NCBI GenBank assembly: GCA_045655645.1
Contig: JAZOPS010000022.1
Coordinates: forward strand, 1-15,943
DNA: 15,943 nucleotides
Direction: 5' to 3'
Source of the DNA: Fimenecus sp045655645
GTDB taxonomy: Bacteria > Bacillota > Clostridia > Oscillospirales > Acutalibacteraceae
The position numbers and the translations under genes are program-made. Every line of letters starts with the position of its first letter. Positions within the stretch are counted from its first letter, which is position 1. Shown in pieces: positions 6,545 to 14,525 of the stretch. The notes below the pieces were generated by a model. It was not told where the DNA came from. It saw nothing but the letters and a program-made list of their open reading frames with translations, and did no database searches.

Positions 6545-6575
6545 GGGACGAAATTTCGTCCCGTTATTTTTTATT
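6545..6575. terminator. Bidirectional terminator of the glycosidase operon
   Basis: GGGACGAAATTTCGTCCC (6545-6562) is a perfect 18-bp palindrome. On the plus strand it is followed by GTTATTTTTT; on the minus strand by a looser T-rich stretch. Its plus-side tail overlaps the last codons of the GH43-like gene. Confidence 0.65.
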
Positions 6576-7476
6576 TATATTCTTTTATGAGTCTGTCGTA
6601 ATCTTCGTCAGAAATTGCGCAGATTGAGCCATGACGAGGGTTAAATGCCATTGAGTAATCATCAGGGTTAACTGCTTTGAAATTCTCAAAATCAGTTGTC
6701 TGTTGCATAAAGAAGCGGTCTGTGCCGTATTCATCCATAACCATTACCCACTCATTTGTGCCTGTAATATTATAGATTTCGCTACCCTCTACCCCAGTTT
6801 TTGCAAGAGATACTATAACAGGCTTATCTTCATAAGGTCCTGTGAGATTCTTTGATTTAACATAGGCTATTGTCTGGTCTTCGTCGTGCTTGAAATAGAG
6901 ATAATATGTCTCTGTTTCTTTACAGAATGCTATGTCACCATCAATAGTCTGAATATGGCGGCAATAAAGTGGTTTAGGCTCTGTCATAGTTTTCATATCG
7001 GTTGAATAAGCATAATACATTCCTGCAACATCATTTTCGACAGTTGAATGAGCCCAATAAATCATATATTGCTGCTCTTTTTCGTCCCATATTGCTTGGG
7101 GGGCCCACGCTCTTGTGGTGGTTGCGAAATCACCACCAAAATCACGAATGTCGATAATTGTTTCGTCTGTCCAATTAACTAAATCCTTTGATTTCCAAGT
7201 GACTAACGCGTGATTTGATGTCCAACCCTCTTGGCATTTCATATCAGTACCGATTATGTAATAGAAATCGTCTTGACCTTTGAAAATAAAAGGGTCACGA
7301 ACACATTTTTTACCCTTTGTCTGAATGATTATAGGTTCATTATTATTGAGTGCAGTAAAGTTGTATCCGTCTTCACTAACTGCAAAATGTATTCTTTCTT
7401 CCTGTGGCTCATTGCCCACAAAATAACAGAAAAGGTATTTTCCGATTTTGCTTTTAGCCGGTTTTGCAAATGACAT
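6571..7476 (-). CDS. GH43-like five-bladed beta-propeller glycosidase
   Basis: Predicted glycoside hydrolase of 301 residues, last gene of the operon. Candidate catalytic residues follow the family 43 pattern: Asp61 in VRDPFIF (general base), Asp179 in TIDGDIAF (pKa modulator) and Glu230 in GVEGSEI (general acid). The blade motif AWAPQAIW is near 123-130, and SKDLVNW and TDFENF are typical propeller repeats. There is no signal peptide, so it should act in the cytoplasm. The ATG is preceded by AGGGGAT, which overlaps the stop of the GH31 gene 9 bases upstream, indicating co-transcription. Family 43 enzymes usually release arabinose, xylose or galactose; which one applies here is not readable, and a non-arabinoxylan specificity is possible. 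Confidence 0.8.
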   Translation of the reverse strand: MSFAKPAKSKIGKYLFCYFVGNEPQEERIHFAVSEDGYNFTALNNNEPIIIQTKGKKCVRDPFIFKGQDDFYYIIGTDMKCQEGWTSNHALVTWKSKDLVNWTDETIIDIRDFGGDFATTTRAWAPQAIWDEKEQQYMIYWAHSTVENDVAGMYYAYSTDMKTMTEPKPLYCRHIQTIDGDIAFCKETETYYLYFKHDEDQTIAYVKSKNLTGPYEDKPVIVSLAKTGVEGSEIYNITGTNEWVMVMDEYGTDRFFMQQTTDFENFKAVNPDDYSMAFNPRHGSICAISDEDYDRLIKEYK

Positions 7477-7485
7477 AACTATCCC

Positions 7486-9861
7486 CTATTCTAACGCAAA
7501 AATTGCTTCATCAAGGCACATTCTCAATGACTTGCCTTTGATTCTCTTCACAAATGATTTATAATCTTTTTCATCCTTACACTCTTTAAGTTTGTTGCTT
7601 GTAGGGACTTTTTTCATATTGCCACCATTGAGATGGATTAGACAATCTAACGCACGGTCATAAACAGGCTTATTCTGTCGTGCTTTAACACCAGTAAGAG
7701 TTACAATAATTTCATCTTCAACACTTATATCGCTGATTTTAACGAATGATTTACCATTTGTTACTGGGGTTAATAAACCATTTACCATTACTGTTGCTTC
7801 ATCGAAATCTTCGATATCTTTGAAATTAAGAGTATATGTTCTCTTTTGTGGAATGCATTTGAGAGCCTTGCCACCTTTGATTTCAAATGTGAGAGTATCA
7901 TTTTTCTCTGCAACAGTCATTGTTGAAATTGAATATTCACCATTCTTATACTTACCTGTTTCACCATCGTCTTCATAGAAGCTGAATGTGTTATTACCAC
8001 GATAAATATCAATACTGAGGCGTTCAGGACAATTCCAAGAATTACCATTATCCGCTGACATTGGTATAATTGCACCTTCTTTTGCGAATACGGGAATTGT
8101 GTTGATTGGGCTATTGACATAAACTGTTTGATTGCCTTTATAGATTTTGCCGTCGAAGATATTAGTCCATCTTCCCTCAGGCAACCACACTTTTGTTGCA
8201 GCAGTCTTTGTGTTTTTATCAAGTTTTGTTGTTACAGGACAAACAAGTAATTCTGAACCAAAGAAATACTCGTTTGGCACTTCATAGCTGATATTTGTTT
8301 CTGGATATTCATAATACATTGGCTCGCAAAGAGCTCTGCCATCGTTATATGAACGATAATTCATTGCATAAATATATGGAATCAATTTATGACGAAGACG
8401 CAAATATTCTGTGCCAAGAGTTTCTGCTTCCCAAGAGAAATTCCAAGGCTCTTTGCCCAATATATCAAGACTTGTTGAGTGAAGTCTTAAAATTGGCAAG
8501 AATACAGCAAGCTGCAACCAACGGATATAGAGCTCATCGTCATGCTCACCCATCATATGTCCACCGATATCGTGGCTCCACCAAGTATAGCCACAGTTGG
8601 CAGCATTTGCTGTGAAATACGGTTGGAAATCAAGAACTTTCCAGTTAATTGCAGTATCACCAGAGAAACCAAGTGGATAACGATGAGAGCCAATGCCTGC
8701 ATAACGAGAAAGAATCATTGGACGGCGCTCTTCACGGTCTGTGTCAAGATAATGATAGTGGTTAAGAAGCCACAATGGGTCAAGACCTGCTTTTTTACTC
8801 TTTGTACCTTGTTGCCAGTCAATCCACCAGAAATCAACGCCCTGATTTTCATAAGGATGATGAAGAACATCAAAATAGGCATTAATGAACTTTTTATCAG
8901 TCAAATCAAACTGAACTGTTTTTTCAGTTGTTTTGTCAACACCTGTTGCATCTGCCATTTCTGCATACATATCTTCAAAGCTACGAACACCATCTGCAGG
9001 GTGAAGATTAAGAGTAACTTTAAGACCCATATCGTGAAGTTTTTGCAAGAATGCTTTATAGTCAGGGAACAATTCAGTATTCCAGCTATAACCTGTCCAA
9101 CCACTACCCCATTTCACACCGTTTTTCTCACATTTGCCAAAATGCTTTTTAATATCAACCCAATGCCAGTCCATATCAACTGTTGCGATAGTAAGTGGAA
9201 TATCACGACGGAAAAATTCTGTCATTAAATCTTCATATTCTTTTTGAGTATATGCACGATAACGACTCCACCAGTTGCCTAAAACATAACGAGGCACAAG
9301 TGGTGGCTTACCTGTGATTTTATAGAAATCATTGAGCCAATCAATATAATTTTTGCCAAATGCAAAAACATAGATGTCTTTTGTGCCACTCTTTCTTGTT
9401 TCGAGCATTCCGTCATCACACAAAAGCAATGTTTTGCTGTCGTCATAAATTGAGACACCGTCAAATGAAACGATACCATCTTTAAGTTCAACCGGACCAT
9501 AAGTACCATCAAGAGTACGAGTTGTACCCTTTAAATTGTGTTCGCTATTATATGCCACTTGTTTGCCATCAATTACAGCGTATTTAAAGCTACCATTATG
9601 ATTATTGATTACAAATTCTACCTTGTCTGTTGTGATTTTAAGAATATCAACTGACTCGGTATGTGTAAATTTAATTTTACCGAAATCACGATACCACACG
9701 GCTTGTGATGGCAAATCTGAGAATACCCCGTCAGGTGAAAATTCCACTCGAAGCATTCTTTCGGTTAACACGGTAACACGCACATTTTTACTGATAATAA
9801 TGTTATCTGCACATGCTTTACCGCTAGTTTTTGCTAATAATTGTTGGTTAAGTTCTGACAT
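7486..9861 (-). CDS. GH31 family alpha-glycosidase (WWIDWQQG clade)
   Basis: Predicted cytoplasmic alpha-glycosidase of 791 residues, a usual GH31 length. An N-terminal beta-sandwich (about 1-180) precedes a TIM barrel (about 185-500) with RYVLGNWWSRY at 190-200 and VDMDWHW at 228-233. The likely nucleophile is Asp347 in FWWIDWQQG and the likely acid/base is Asp401 in GFSGDT. The usual alpha-glucosidase (DMNE) and alpha-xylosidase (KTDFGE) nucleophile motifs are absent, so glucose or xylose specificity should not be assumed; alpha-galactoside or alpha-GalNAc substrates are alternatives. Proximal and distal C-terminal beta-domains follow, then a basic tail. GGGGAT precedes the ATG. The gene is 15 bases from the GH36-like gene and 9 from the GH43-like gene. 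Confidence 0.9.
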   Translation of the reverse strand: MSELNQQLLAKTSGKACADNIIISKNVRVTVLTERMLRVEFSPDGVFSDLPSQAVWYRDFGKIKFTHTESVDILKITTDKVEFVINNHNGSFKYAVIDGKQVAYNSEHNLKGTTRTLDGTYGPVELKDGIVSFDGVSIYDDSKTLLLCDDGMLETRKSGTKDIYVFAFGKNYIDWLNDFYKITGKPPLVPRYVLGNWWSRYRAYTQKEYEDLMTEFFRRDIPLTIATVDMDWHWVDIKKHFGKCEKNGVKWGSGWTGYSWNTELFPDYKAFLQKLHDMGLKVTLNLHPADGVRSFEDMYAEMADATGVDKTTEKTVQFDLTDKKFINAYFDVLHHPYENQGVDFWWIDWQQGTKSKKAGLDPLWLLNHYHYLDTDREERRPMILSRYAGIGSHRYPLGFSGDTAINWKVLDFQPYFTANAANCGYTWWSHDIGGHMMGEHDDELYIRWLQLAVFLPILRLHSTSLDILGKEPWNFSWEAETLGTEYLRLRHKLIPYIYAMNYRSYNDGRALCEPMYYEYPETNISYEVPNEYFFGSELLVCPVTTKLDKNTKTAATKVWLPEGRWTNIFDGKIYKGNQTVYVNSPINTIPVFAKEGAIIPMSADNGNSWNCPERLSIDIYRGNNTFSFYEDDGETGKYKNGEYSISTMTVAEKNDTLTFEIKGGKALKCIPQKRTYTLNFKDIEDFDEATVMVNGLLTPVTNGKSFVKISDISVEDEIIVTLTGVKARQNKPVYDRALDCLIHLNGGNMKKVPTSNKLKECKDEKDYKSFVKRIKGKSLRMCLDEAIFALE

Positions 9862-9876
9862 ATAATCCCCACCCTA

Positions 9877-12558
9877 TTATATTTCGTCATAGGAAAATGC
9901 TTTTGACATTATTTTAAGGTCAGTTACATTTTCTGATAATACTACTTCTGTATTTTCAAGTATCAAAGGTTCTTTGCTGTAAGCTGAACAAGCTAAAACC
10001 CCATTGACATAAAGTTTTAACAATCCATTTGGTTCACATACAATTGAGAGTTTATCCCCTTCTCTCAAAAACGCTTCGCTATGGCTTATTTTATCATTAA
10101 GACGGATTACTGCATAGCCACTGTGACTATTTACATTGAAGAAGTCACCAAAGCCTAAAAGTGTTCCATCTTCTGCTTTACTTACTTTACAATGCACTGT
10201 GAAATCACGGTCACTTGGCAATTTGTTATCATCACAGACAAAATCAGCATAATATTTACCTTTGAATGTGATGTCGGTGAAATCAACAAAAGCATTCTGA
10301 ACTGTTATTGATACATAAGGCTTTTTAACAGGATTTTCAAAGGTTACTTTCAAGGTGCTGTAATCTTCAAGCAATTCAAATCCTGCAATTTTTGCGTTTG
10401 ATGAAATCATTTCAGAATTTATATAAATTCTGTCGTCAAAGAAAAGCAAGAGTTCTTTATCACTATTAAATCTGCCGTAAATAAGTTGTGGCGCATTTTC
10501 TTTAACATTTGTAAATTTCATAATGACAACTTCATGTGGTGCTAATTCAAATGAAATCTCATCACCATAGTTATATGTTTTTTCGTCTTTCTCGTGGTCA
10601 TAAGGGTATACAAATGCGAGTTTCAAATTTTCTGTACCCTTAAATGTACCAAAAGATTCGTCAAGTTTGAATTTAAATGACTGATTACGATTTGCGGGGT
10701 TACGAAGCGACACTATACCCTTATTTTCTGTCCAAGCAGAATAACCATAAACTTCACCATTTGCAGGACATCCACCAATAAATTGTGATGTTTTAAGAAC
10801 ATCATATTCATTACGGATAAAGCGAAGTGCATCTGCATTAATACGCCATTTTGCAGTATTGAACATATTGTATGAATAATAAAGTTCCCAGAAAGCAGTA
10901 CCACGAGTCGCCATCATAAGCATATATGTACGATATTCTTCGTCTGTCATTGAAATCTTTGCAGTATTACCATAAATCGGGTCATGGTTATATAAGAATT
11001 CATTTGGAAACTGATAATTTCTTGCTACGCTGAAATCATAATAGCAATTATCACGATAAGTGAGTGTTCGGTCAACATCTTTGTCGCCAAGTTTTTCACC
11101 TTTTTTAGTTTTGTTAATAAAGCCAATGTCTTCGCTATTCTGAATCCAAAGACTATCTGACCACTGCAAGAACCAAGGGCTTGGAATTGAATAACTTGTT
11201 TGGTTTATCCACATATCTTTACCGATAGTTTCTCGACTAAGACGAATTTTTCTGAAAATGTTAATCCAATTCTCCCACATTTCTGTGAATTGGTACATTC
11301 CGTGATAGCCACCAACAATATGACCATGTTTTTTGCTTGGGCATGCAGTAAGCAAAAATCCGTCTAATTTCCAATAATTTATATCAAATTTCTTTGTGTA
11401 ATCAAGGTAATAGTCAGTAACATTCTTTATATAATCAAAAGATGAAACGCAGACATCGTTAGCAGCTTTATTATAGCCACCCTTACCTGCTTTTTCCATA
11501 TTCTTACCAAATTTACCAGTCTTATCGTTATAGCCACCGCGTGGACCATTCCAAAGACCAAATTCTGATGAGAATTTTTTAGCAAGAGCAGATGCTGGAT
11601 AAAGCTCATTAGGGAATTTCTTGTTAAATGACCAAAATGAAGCATCCCAATCAACAAAGCCATCATCCACCACATAAGAATCAAGTGGTGGAACAAGAGT
11701 ATTGGTTAAACCTTTTTCAATTTCCATAAAAGATTTACTGATATTTTCGTCAGTAATATCGTGCATGTGGTCATACCAAGAGTTATATTGAAATCTTGGT
11801 TGAACTTTTCTTGAAATATCACGGATATATGCAAGAAAATCTTCACGGACAACTCTTTGTTCAAGGCTTCTTGCAGCACCCACAACTGTCTTCCAAGTTC
11901 TGAATGTATGACCACAGTTTAGATTTAACTGGTCAAAGCGCTTGCCACTATAATAACGGATAAAGCCGACTTTATCTCTGATTTTTGTTTCGGTAACAGG
12001 AAATTCCGAGCCAAAGAACAAACCGTTCATATAAAATGGTTGACCGAGTGACGCATGATAACCACTTATATGTGCTTTGTCCACATCACCAATTGTCCAC
12101 ATCTGTTCAAGATTATCAATACAGATATGTTCACAGTCAATATAGTCAATTGTGACAAGGTTTTGTCTGTCAGAATCAATCATCATTTCGATATATTTAT
12201 GCATATAATGCTTGTCGTCTTCAATTTCAACATTAACGATAAATGTTATTCTTGCACCATTATAAGCATAGGGCTTGAAAATAAATTCAACTCTGCGTTT
12301 GAACACATTTACATTATCAAGTGTTAAATCATTTGATGACAAGAAATCAGTTGCAAAACCAAAAAGTTTTTTTCTTTTAAATGCAATGAAGAATTCTGCC
12401 GAAAACATTTTAAAAGAGAGTGATTTATTACCGTCAATTCTTTTATTTATGATTTCAGTTGTAACAAGTTTATTATTATCTGTTGAAAATCGGCGTTCGA
12501 TATAATCGTTACCAATTACAGCGGTGTTGTTTTCAAATATTGCATAAGAACCAGACAT
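9877..12558 (-). CDS. GH36-like (clan GH-D) glycosidase with C-terminal LamG-like domain
   Basis: Predicted alpha-galactosidase-like enzyme of 893 residues without a signal peptide. An N-terminal beta-rich domain (about 1-240) is followed by a TIM barrel with the clan GH-D landmarks QYNSWYD (257-263), YVVDDGF (295-301) and NYWKLDG (394-400), with Asp399 as probable nucleophile. WSDSLWIQNSED (466-477) supplies the probable acid/base, Asp468. KLDG replaces the KWD found in classical alpha-galactosidases, so substrate is uncertain. A C-terminal region (about 700-893, with LKLYVNGVLACSA) resembles a concanavalin/laminin-G sandwich and may bind sugar. It starts one base after the C_GCAxxG gene stop, with GAGGTAGAA inside that gene, indicating translational coupling. 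Confidence 0.82.
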   Translation of the reverse strand: MSGSYAIFENNTAVIGNDYIERRFSTDNNKLVTTEIINKRIDGNKSLSFKMFSAEFFIAFKRKKLFGFATDFLSSNDLTLDNVNVFKRRVEFIFKPYAYNGARITFIVNVEIEDDKHYMHKYIEMMIDSDRQNLVTIDYIDCEHICIDNLEQMWTIGDVDKAHISGYHASLGQPFYMNGLFFGSEFPVTETKIRDKVGFIRYYSGKRFDQLNLNCGHTFRTWKTVVGAARSLEQRVVREDFLAYIRDISRKVQPRFQYNSWYDHMHDITDENISKSFMEIEKGLTNTLVPPLDSYVVDDGFVDWDASFWSFNKKFPNELYPASALAKKFSSEFGLWNGPRGGYNDKTGKFGKNMEKAGKGGYNKAANDVCVSSFDYIKNVTDYYLDYTKKFDINYWKLDGFLLTACPSKKHGHIVGGYHGMYQFTEMWENWINIFRKIRLSRETIGKDMWINQTSYSIPSPWFLQWSDSLWIQNSEDIGFINKTKKGEKLGDKDVDRTLTYRDNCYYDFSVARNYQFPNEFLYNHDPIYGNTAKISMTDEEYRTYMLMMATRGTAFWELYYSYNMFNTAKWRINADALRFIRNEYDVLKTSQFIGGCPANGEVYGYSAWTENKGIVSLRNPANRNQSFKFKLDESFGTFKGTENLKLAFVYPYDHEKDEKTYNYGDEISFELAPHEVVIMKFTNVKENAPQLIYGRFNSDKELLLFFDDRIYINSEMISSNAKIAGFELLEDYSTLKVTFENPVKKPYVSITVQNAFVDFTDITFKGKYYADFVCDDNKLPSDRDFTVHCKVSKAEDGTLLGFGDFFNVNSHSGYAVIRLNDKISHSEAFLREGDKLSIVCEPNGLLKLYVNGVLACSAYSKEPLILENTEVVLSENVTDLKIMSKAFSYDEI

Positions 12559-12559
12559 T

Positions 12560-12997
12560 TTATTCTACCTCACCAAACAATATTTTTTCTGTTGCTTTTG
12601 CAGCGTCCTCAACAATCTGCACACAGGGACGCTTTTTATAATACTCTGCTGTTCTCTCTTCAGGAACACTTGAAAATTCGGGCTTTGTGAGTCCTAACAA
12701 ATCTTTACAAACAATAGAATGATTTGTCTTTTTAAATTCTTCTGCGATTGCACGAACTTTTTCATAGACTTCTGCTTTTGAAAGTTCTGGATATTTAAGT
12801 CCGACAACCATTGCACTACCACTGACTGCACCACATACTTCTCTCATTCTGCCGACTCCGCCACCGAGTCCCACAGAAATACTGAGAGCCATTTCTTCAC
12901 TTAAGCCCAAATCAGTTGCAAATGCTACAAAAACTGCTTGTGAACAGTTTTTACCACTTGTAAAAAGTTCAACTGCACGCTCTGAATATTTTGACAA
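12560..12997 (-). CDS. C_GCAxxG_C_C family protein
   Basis: Small protein of 145 residues matching the C_GCAxxG_C_C family, whose members have conserved cysteines and an unsettled, probably redox or metal-related role. Cysteines are at 18 (GKNCSQAV), 55 (REVCGAVSGSAMVVG), 97 and 125, preceded by the glycine stretch GLGGGVGRM at 43-51. No signal peptide is present. A GTG exists at 13006, but GGGTGAT overlaps it and sits 4 bases before the TTG at 12997, the same spacing seen at the lipoprotein gene, so TTG is the preferred start. It is first in the operon with three glycosidases and has its own promoter. Why a cysteine protein leads this operon is unclear. Confidence 0.85.
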   Translation of the reverse strand: MSKYSERAVELFTSGKNCSQAVFVAFATDLGLSEEMALSISVGLGGGVGRMREVCGAVSGSAMVVGLKYPELSKAEVYEKVRAIAEEFKKTNHSIVCKDLLGLTKPEFSSVPEERTAEYYKKRPCVQIVEDAAKATEKILFGEVE

Positions 12998-13028
12998 AAT
13001 AATCACCCAAAATTTACATATTTATTAA

Positions 13029-13057
13029 ATTTTAACATATATTACGCTTTGTTGCAA
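13029..13057 (-). promoter_or_regulatory. Promoter of the glycosidase operon
   Basis: Minus-strand TTGCAA (13057-13052) and TAAAAT (13034-13029) are 17 bases apart. The start codon is about 31 bases beyond. The -35 abuts the U-run of the lipoprotein terminator. I saw no cre-like site here. Confidence 0.75.
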
Positions 13058-13085
13058 CAAAAAAAGCAGTAGAATTCTACTGCTT
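13058..13085 (-). terminator. Terminator of the lipoprotein gene
   Basis: A perfect 22-bp palindrome at 13064-13085 (arms AAGCAGTAGAA and TTCTACTGCTT) is followed on the minus strand by a run of T, 11 bases after the lipoprotein stop. It insulates the operon promoter directly downstream. Confidence 0.9.
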
Positions 13086-13095
13086 ACAATTGTTT

Positions 13096-13731
13096 TTATT
13101 CAGGTAATCTTTTATTTGCTTTGAGATTCGGTAATTCAGGAATAAAATATTCTTTTGCTAATGTAATCATAAGCTTTGCTTCAATAAAACTGAGACCATC
13201 ATTATCAAGTCCGTTTTTACTAGCCTTTGTTATTGTATTTTTTTCCTCATTTATCTCATAAACATATTTTAGTTCTTCATATGTTAAAATCAATTCACCA
13301 TTTGCATCGGTTTTACCAGAAAATTCAAAAACCATCGTTGTTTTAAATTCAGCATTTATTTTAACCAATGCAACAAGATTTTCTTTTTTGCAGCCGTATT
13401 TATCTGATACGGCAACAATTGCTTTGTTATTTTGATTATCAGTAAAGAAAACCTCAGCATTACTATTCTCTATTTTTTCCATATTTTCATCACTGATTAG
13501 CGAATTACTCTGGTTCTTTTTAGTTGTAGTTGTGGTAGATGTTTTCTTTTCATTTTGTTTTTCAGTTTGCTTTTCTGTCTGATTTTCAGTTGTTGTTTCT
13601 GTTGTTGAAGACTCTACTTTACTTTCAGTTGTTGTGGTCGTTGTACTTTCATCATCGCTTTTTTCAGAACACCCCGCAAAAACAGAAACAAAAGTTAAAA
13701 TCAAAATAACGAATAATAAAGATTTTTTCAT
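13096..13731 (-). CDS. Thr-rich lipoprotein of unknown function
   Basis: Predicted membrane-anchored lipoprotein of 211 residues. MKKSLLFVILILTF is a signal peptide and VFAGC (Cys21) is the lipobox. Residues about 28-75 are a low-complexity Thr/Glu/Lys/Gln linker that would hold the domain away from the membrane. The C-terminal 130 residues form a small alpha/beta domain, with AIVAVSDKYGC and LVALVKINAEFKTT, that I do not recognise. The ATG at 13731 is chosen because GGGTGAT lies 4 bases upstream; the GTG at 13740 overlaps that site. A strong terminator sits immediately upstream and no clear promoter fits between, so expression may come from read-through of the small peptide transcript. Confidence 0.8.
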   Translation of the reverse strand: MKKSLLFVILILTFVSVFAGCSEKSDDESTTTTTTESKVESSTTETTTENQTEKQTEKQNEKKTSTTTTTKKNQSNSLISDENMEKIENSNAEVFFTDNQNNKAIVAVSDKYGCKKENLVALVKINAEFKTTMVFEFSGKTDANGELILTYEELKYVYEINEEKNTITKASKNGLDNDGLSFIEAKLMITLAKEYFIPELPNLKANKRLPE

Positions 13732-13744
13732 ATATATCACCCAT

Positions 13745-13770
13745 AAAAAAAAGGTGTGATTAACACACCT
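13745..13770 (-). terminator. Terminator after the 32-residue peptide gene
   Basis: On the minus strand AGGTGTG, a TTAAT loop and CACACCT form the stem, followed by eight T. The U-run ends two bases before the ribosome binding site of the lipoprotein gene. Confidence 0.85.
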
Positions 13771-13788
13771 CTCTTTTTTTAAAACTGA

Positions 13789-13887
13789 TTATGCACCAAG
13801 ACCAAGGAGACCCAAGATTGTGTTAATAAGTTCCATAAGGTCAAAGTCTGCAAACATTGTTGTGAGGAATTCAAGGATACCTTCCAT
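13789..13887 (-). CDS. Small acidic hydrophobic peptide (32 residues)
   Basis: A short gene, unrecognised by family. It starts with ATG at 13887 and ends with TAA at 13789. AAGGAGGTG lies 6 bases upstream of the ATG, among the strongest ribosome binding sites in the window. It also has a well-formed promoter at 13922-13950 and its own terminator. The peptide begins MEGILEFLTTMFADFD and ends with a Leu/Gly-rich stretch LGLLGLGA. It has five acidic residues and no Lys, Arg, His or Cys, and could form an amphipathic or membrane-associated helix. Complete transcription and translation signals argue for a real gene. It could be a membrane peptide, a leader peptide for the lipoprotein downstream, or a secreted peptide without a signal; none is shown. 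Confidence 0.7.
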   Translation of the reverse strand: MEGILEFLTTMFADFDLMELINTILGLLGLGA

Positions 13888-13921
13888 TTCGTGCACCTCC
13901 TTCAATAATCTCTATGTGTAC

Positions 13922-13950
13922 ATAATAACACTATACGCCAACAATTTCAA
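13922..13950 (-). promoter_or_regulatory. Promoter of the small peptide gene
   Basis: Minus-strand TTGAAA (13950-13945) and TATTAT (13927-13922) have 17-base spacing, about 35 bases before the ATG. A 7-bp inverted repeat, TTCAACA (13946-13952) and TGTTGAA (13967-13973), overlaps the -35 and could be an operator. Confidence 0.75.
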
Positions 13951-13998
13951 CACTTTTTGTTTGAAATGTTGAACAAAGATTTTGTTAACAATTTGTTA

Positions 13999-14031
13999 AT
14001 AATAGACAAATATTGACATTGTGTCTATTAT
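13999..14031. repeat. 10-bp inverted repeat between rplL and the small peptide gene
   Basis: ATAATAGACA (13999-14008) and TGTCTATTAT (14022-14031) are exact complements around 13 bases. No T-run follows it on either strand. It lies between the rplL terminator and the small peptide promoter and could be a second hairpin or a protein site. Confidence 0.45.
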
Positions 14032-14040
14032 CTTAGCAGA

Positions 14041-14079
14041 AAAATATAAAAATAAACCCCATTCACAAGGAATGGGGTT
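14041..14079 (-). terminator. Terminator of rplJ-rplL
   Basis: On the minus strand AACCCCATT and AATGGGGTT form a perfect 9-bp stem with a 7-base loop, followed by TTTATTTTTATATTTT, starting about 20 bases after the rplL stop. Confidence 0.9.
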
Positions 14080-14097
14080 GTGTTAATTATTCTTAAA

Positions 14098-14472
14098 TTA
14101 TTTAAGAGTAACTTTTGCGCCAACTTCTTCAAGTTTAGCTTTGATGCTTTCAGCATCTTCTTTAGAAGCTGCTTCTTTAAGTACTTTTGGAGCACCGTCA
14201 ACAACAGCTTTTGCTTCTGCAAGACCAAGACCTGTAACTTCACGAACTGCCTTGATAACCTTGATTTTTTCTGCGCCAACTTCTGTAAGTTCAACGTCGA
14301 ATTCTGTCTTTTCTGCTGCTGCTTCTGCGCCTGCTACTGGAGCTGCTACTGCAACTGCAGCTGCTGCTGATACGCCAAATTCTTCTTCTACTGCTTTAAC
14401 GAGCTCTGAAAGCTCAAGAACTGTAAGAACTTTAAGTTCTTCAACGATTGCCATAACTTTTTCTGATGCCAT
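14098..14472 (-). CDS. rplL: 50S ribosomal protein L7/L12
   Basis: Stalk protein of the large ribosomal subunit, 124 residues, present as dimers on L10 and responsible for recruiting and activating translation GTPases. The N-terminal dimerisation domain (about 1-32, EKVMAIVEELKVLTVLELSELV) is followed by an Ala/Val/Gly-rich hinge (about 34-54). The compact C-terminal domain (55-124) contains KIKVIKAVREVTGLGLAEAK and AKLEEVGAKVTLK. Length is typical. ATG is preceded by GGAGG at 9 bases. It follows rplJ in the same transcript and ends with a strong terminator, so rpoB is not directly downstream as in many bacteria. Confidence 0.98.
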   Translation of the reverse strand: MASEKVMAIVEELKVLTVLELSELVKAVEEEFGVSAAAAVAVAAPVAGAEAAAEKTEFDVELTEVGAEKIKVIKAVREVTGLGLAEAKAVVDGAPKVLKEAASKEDAESIKAKLEEVGAKVTLK

Positions 14473-14525
14473 GGTAATTTACCTCCAAATTTTAAATCAA
14501 ATATTTTTTAAGTTTTATTTTTTAA

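Noticed and set aside
8542..9228. Long plus-strand open frame opposite the GH31 gene
   Set aside because: It runs antisense to a clear GH31 catalytic barrel, has a Cys/Ile/Thr-rich low-quality composition and no ribosome binding site; a shadow.
13007..13060. A catabolite repression (cre) site at the glycosidase operon promoter
   Set aside because: I found no match to the cre consensus in this interval.
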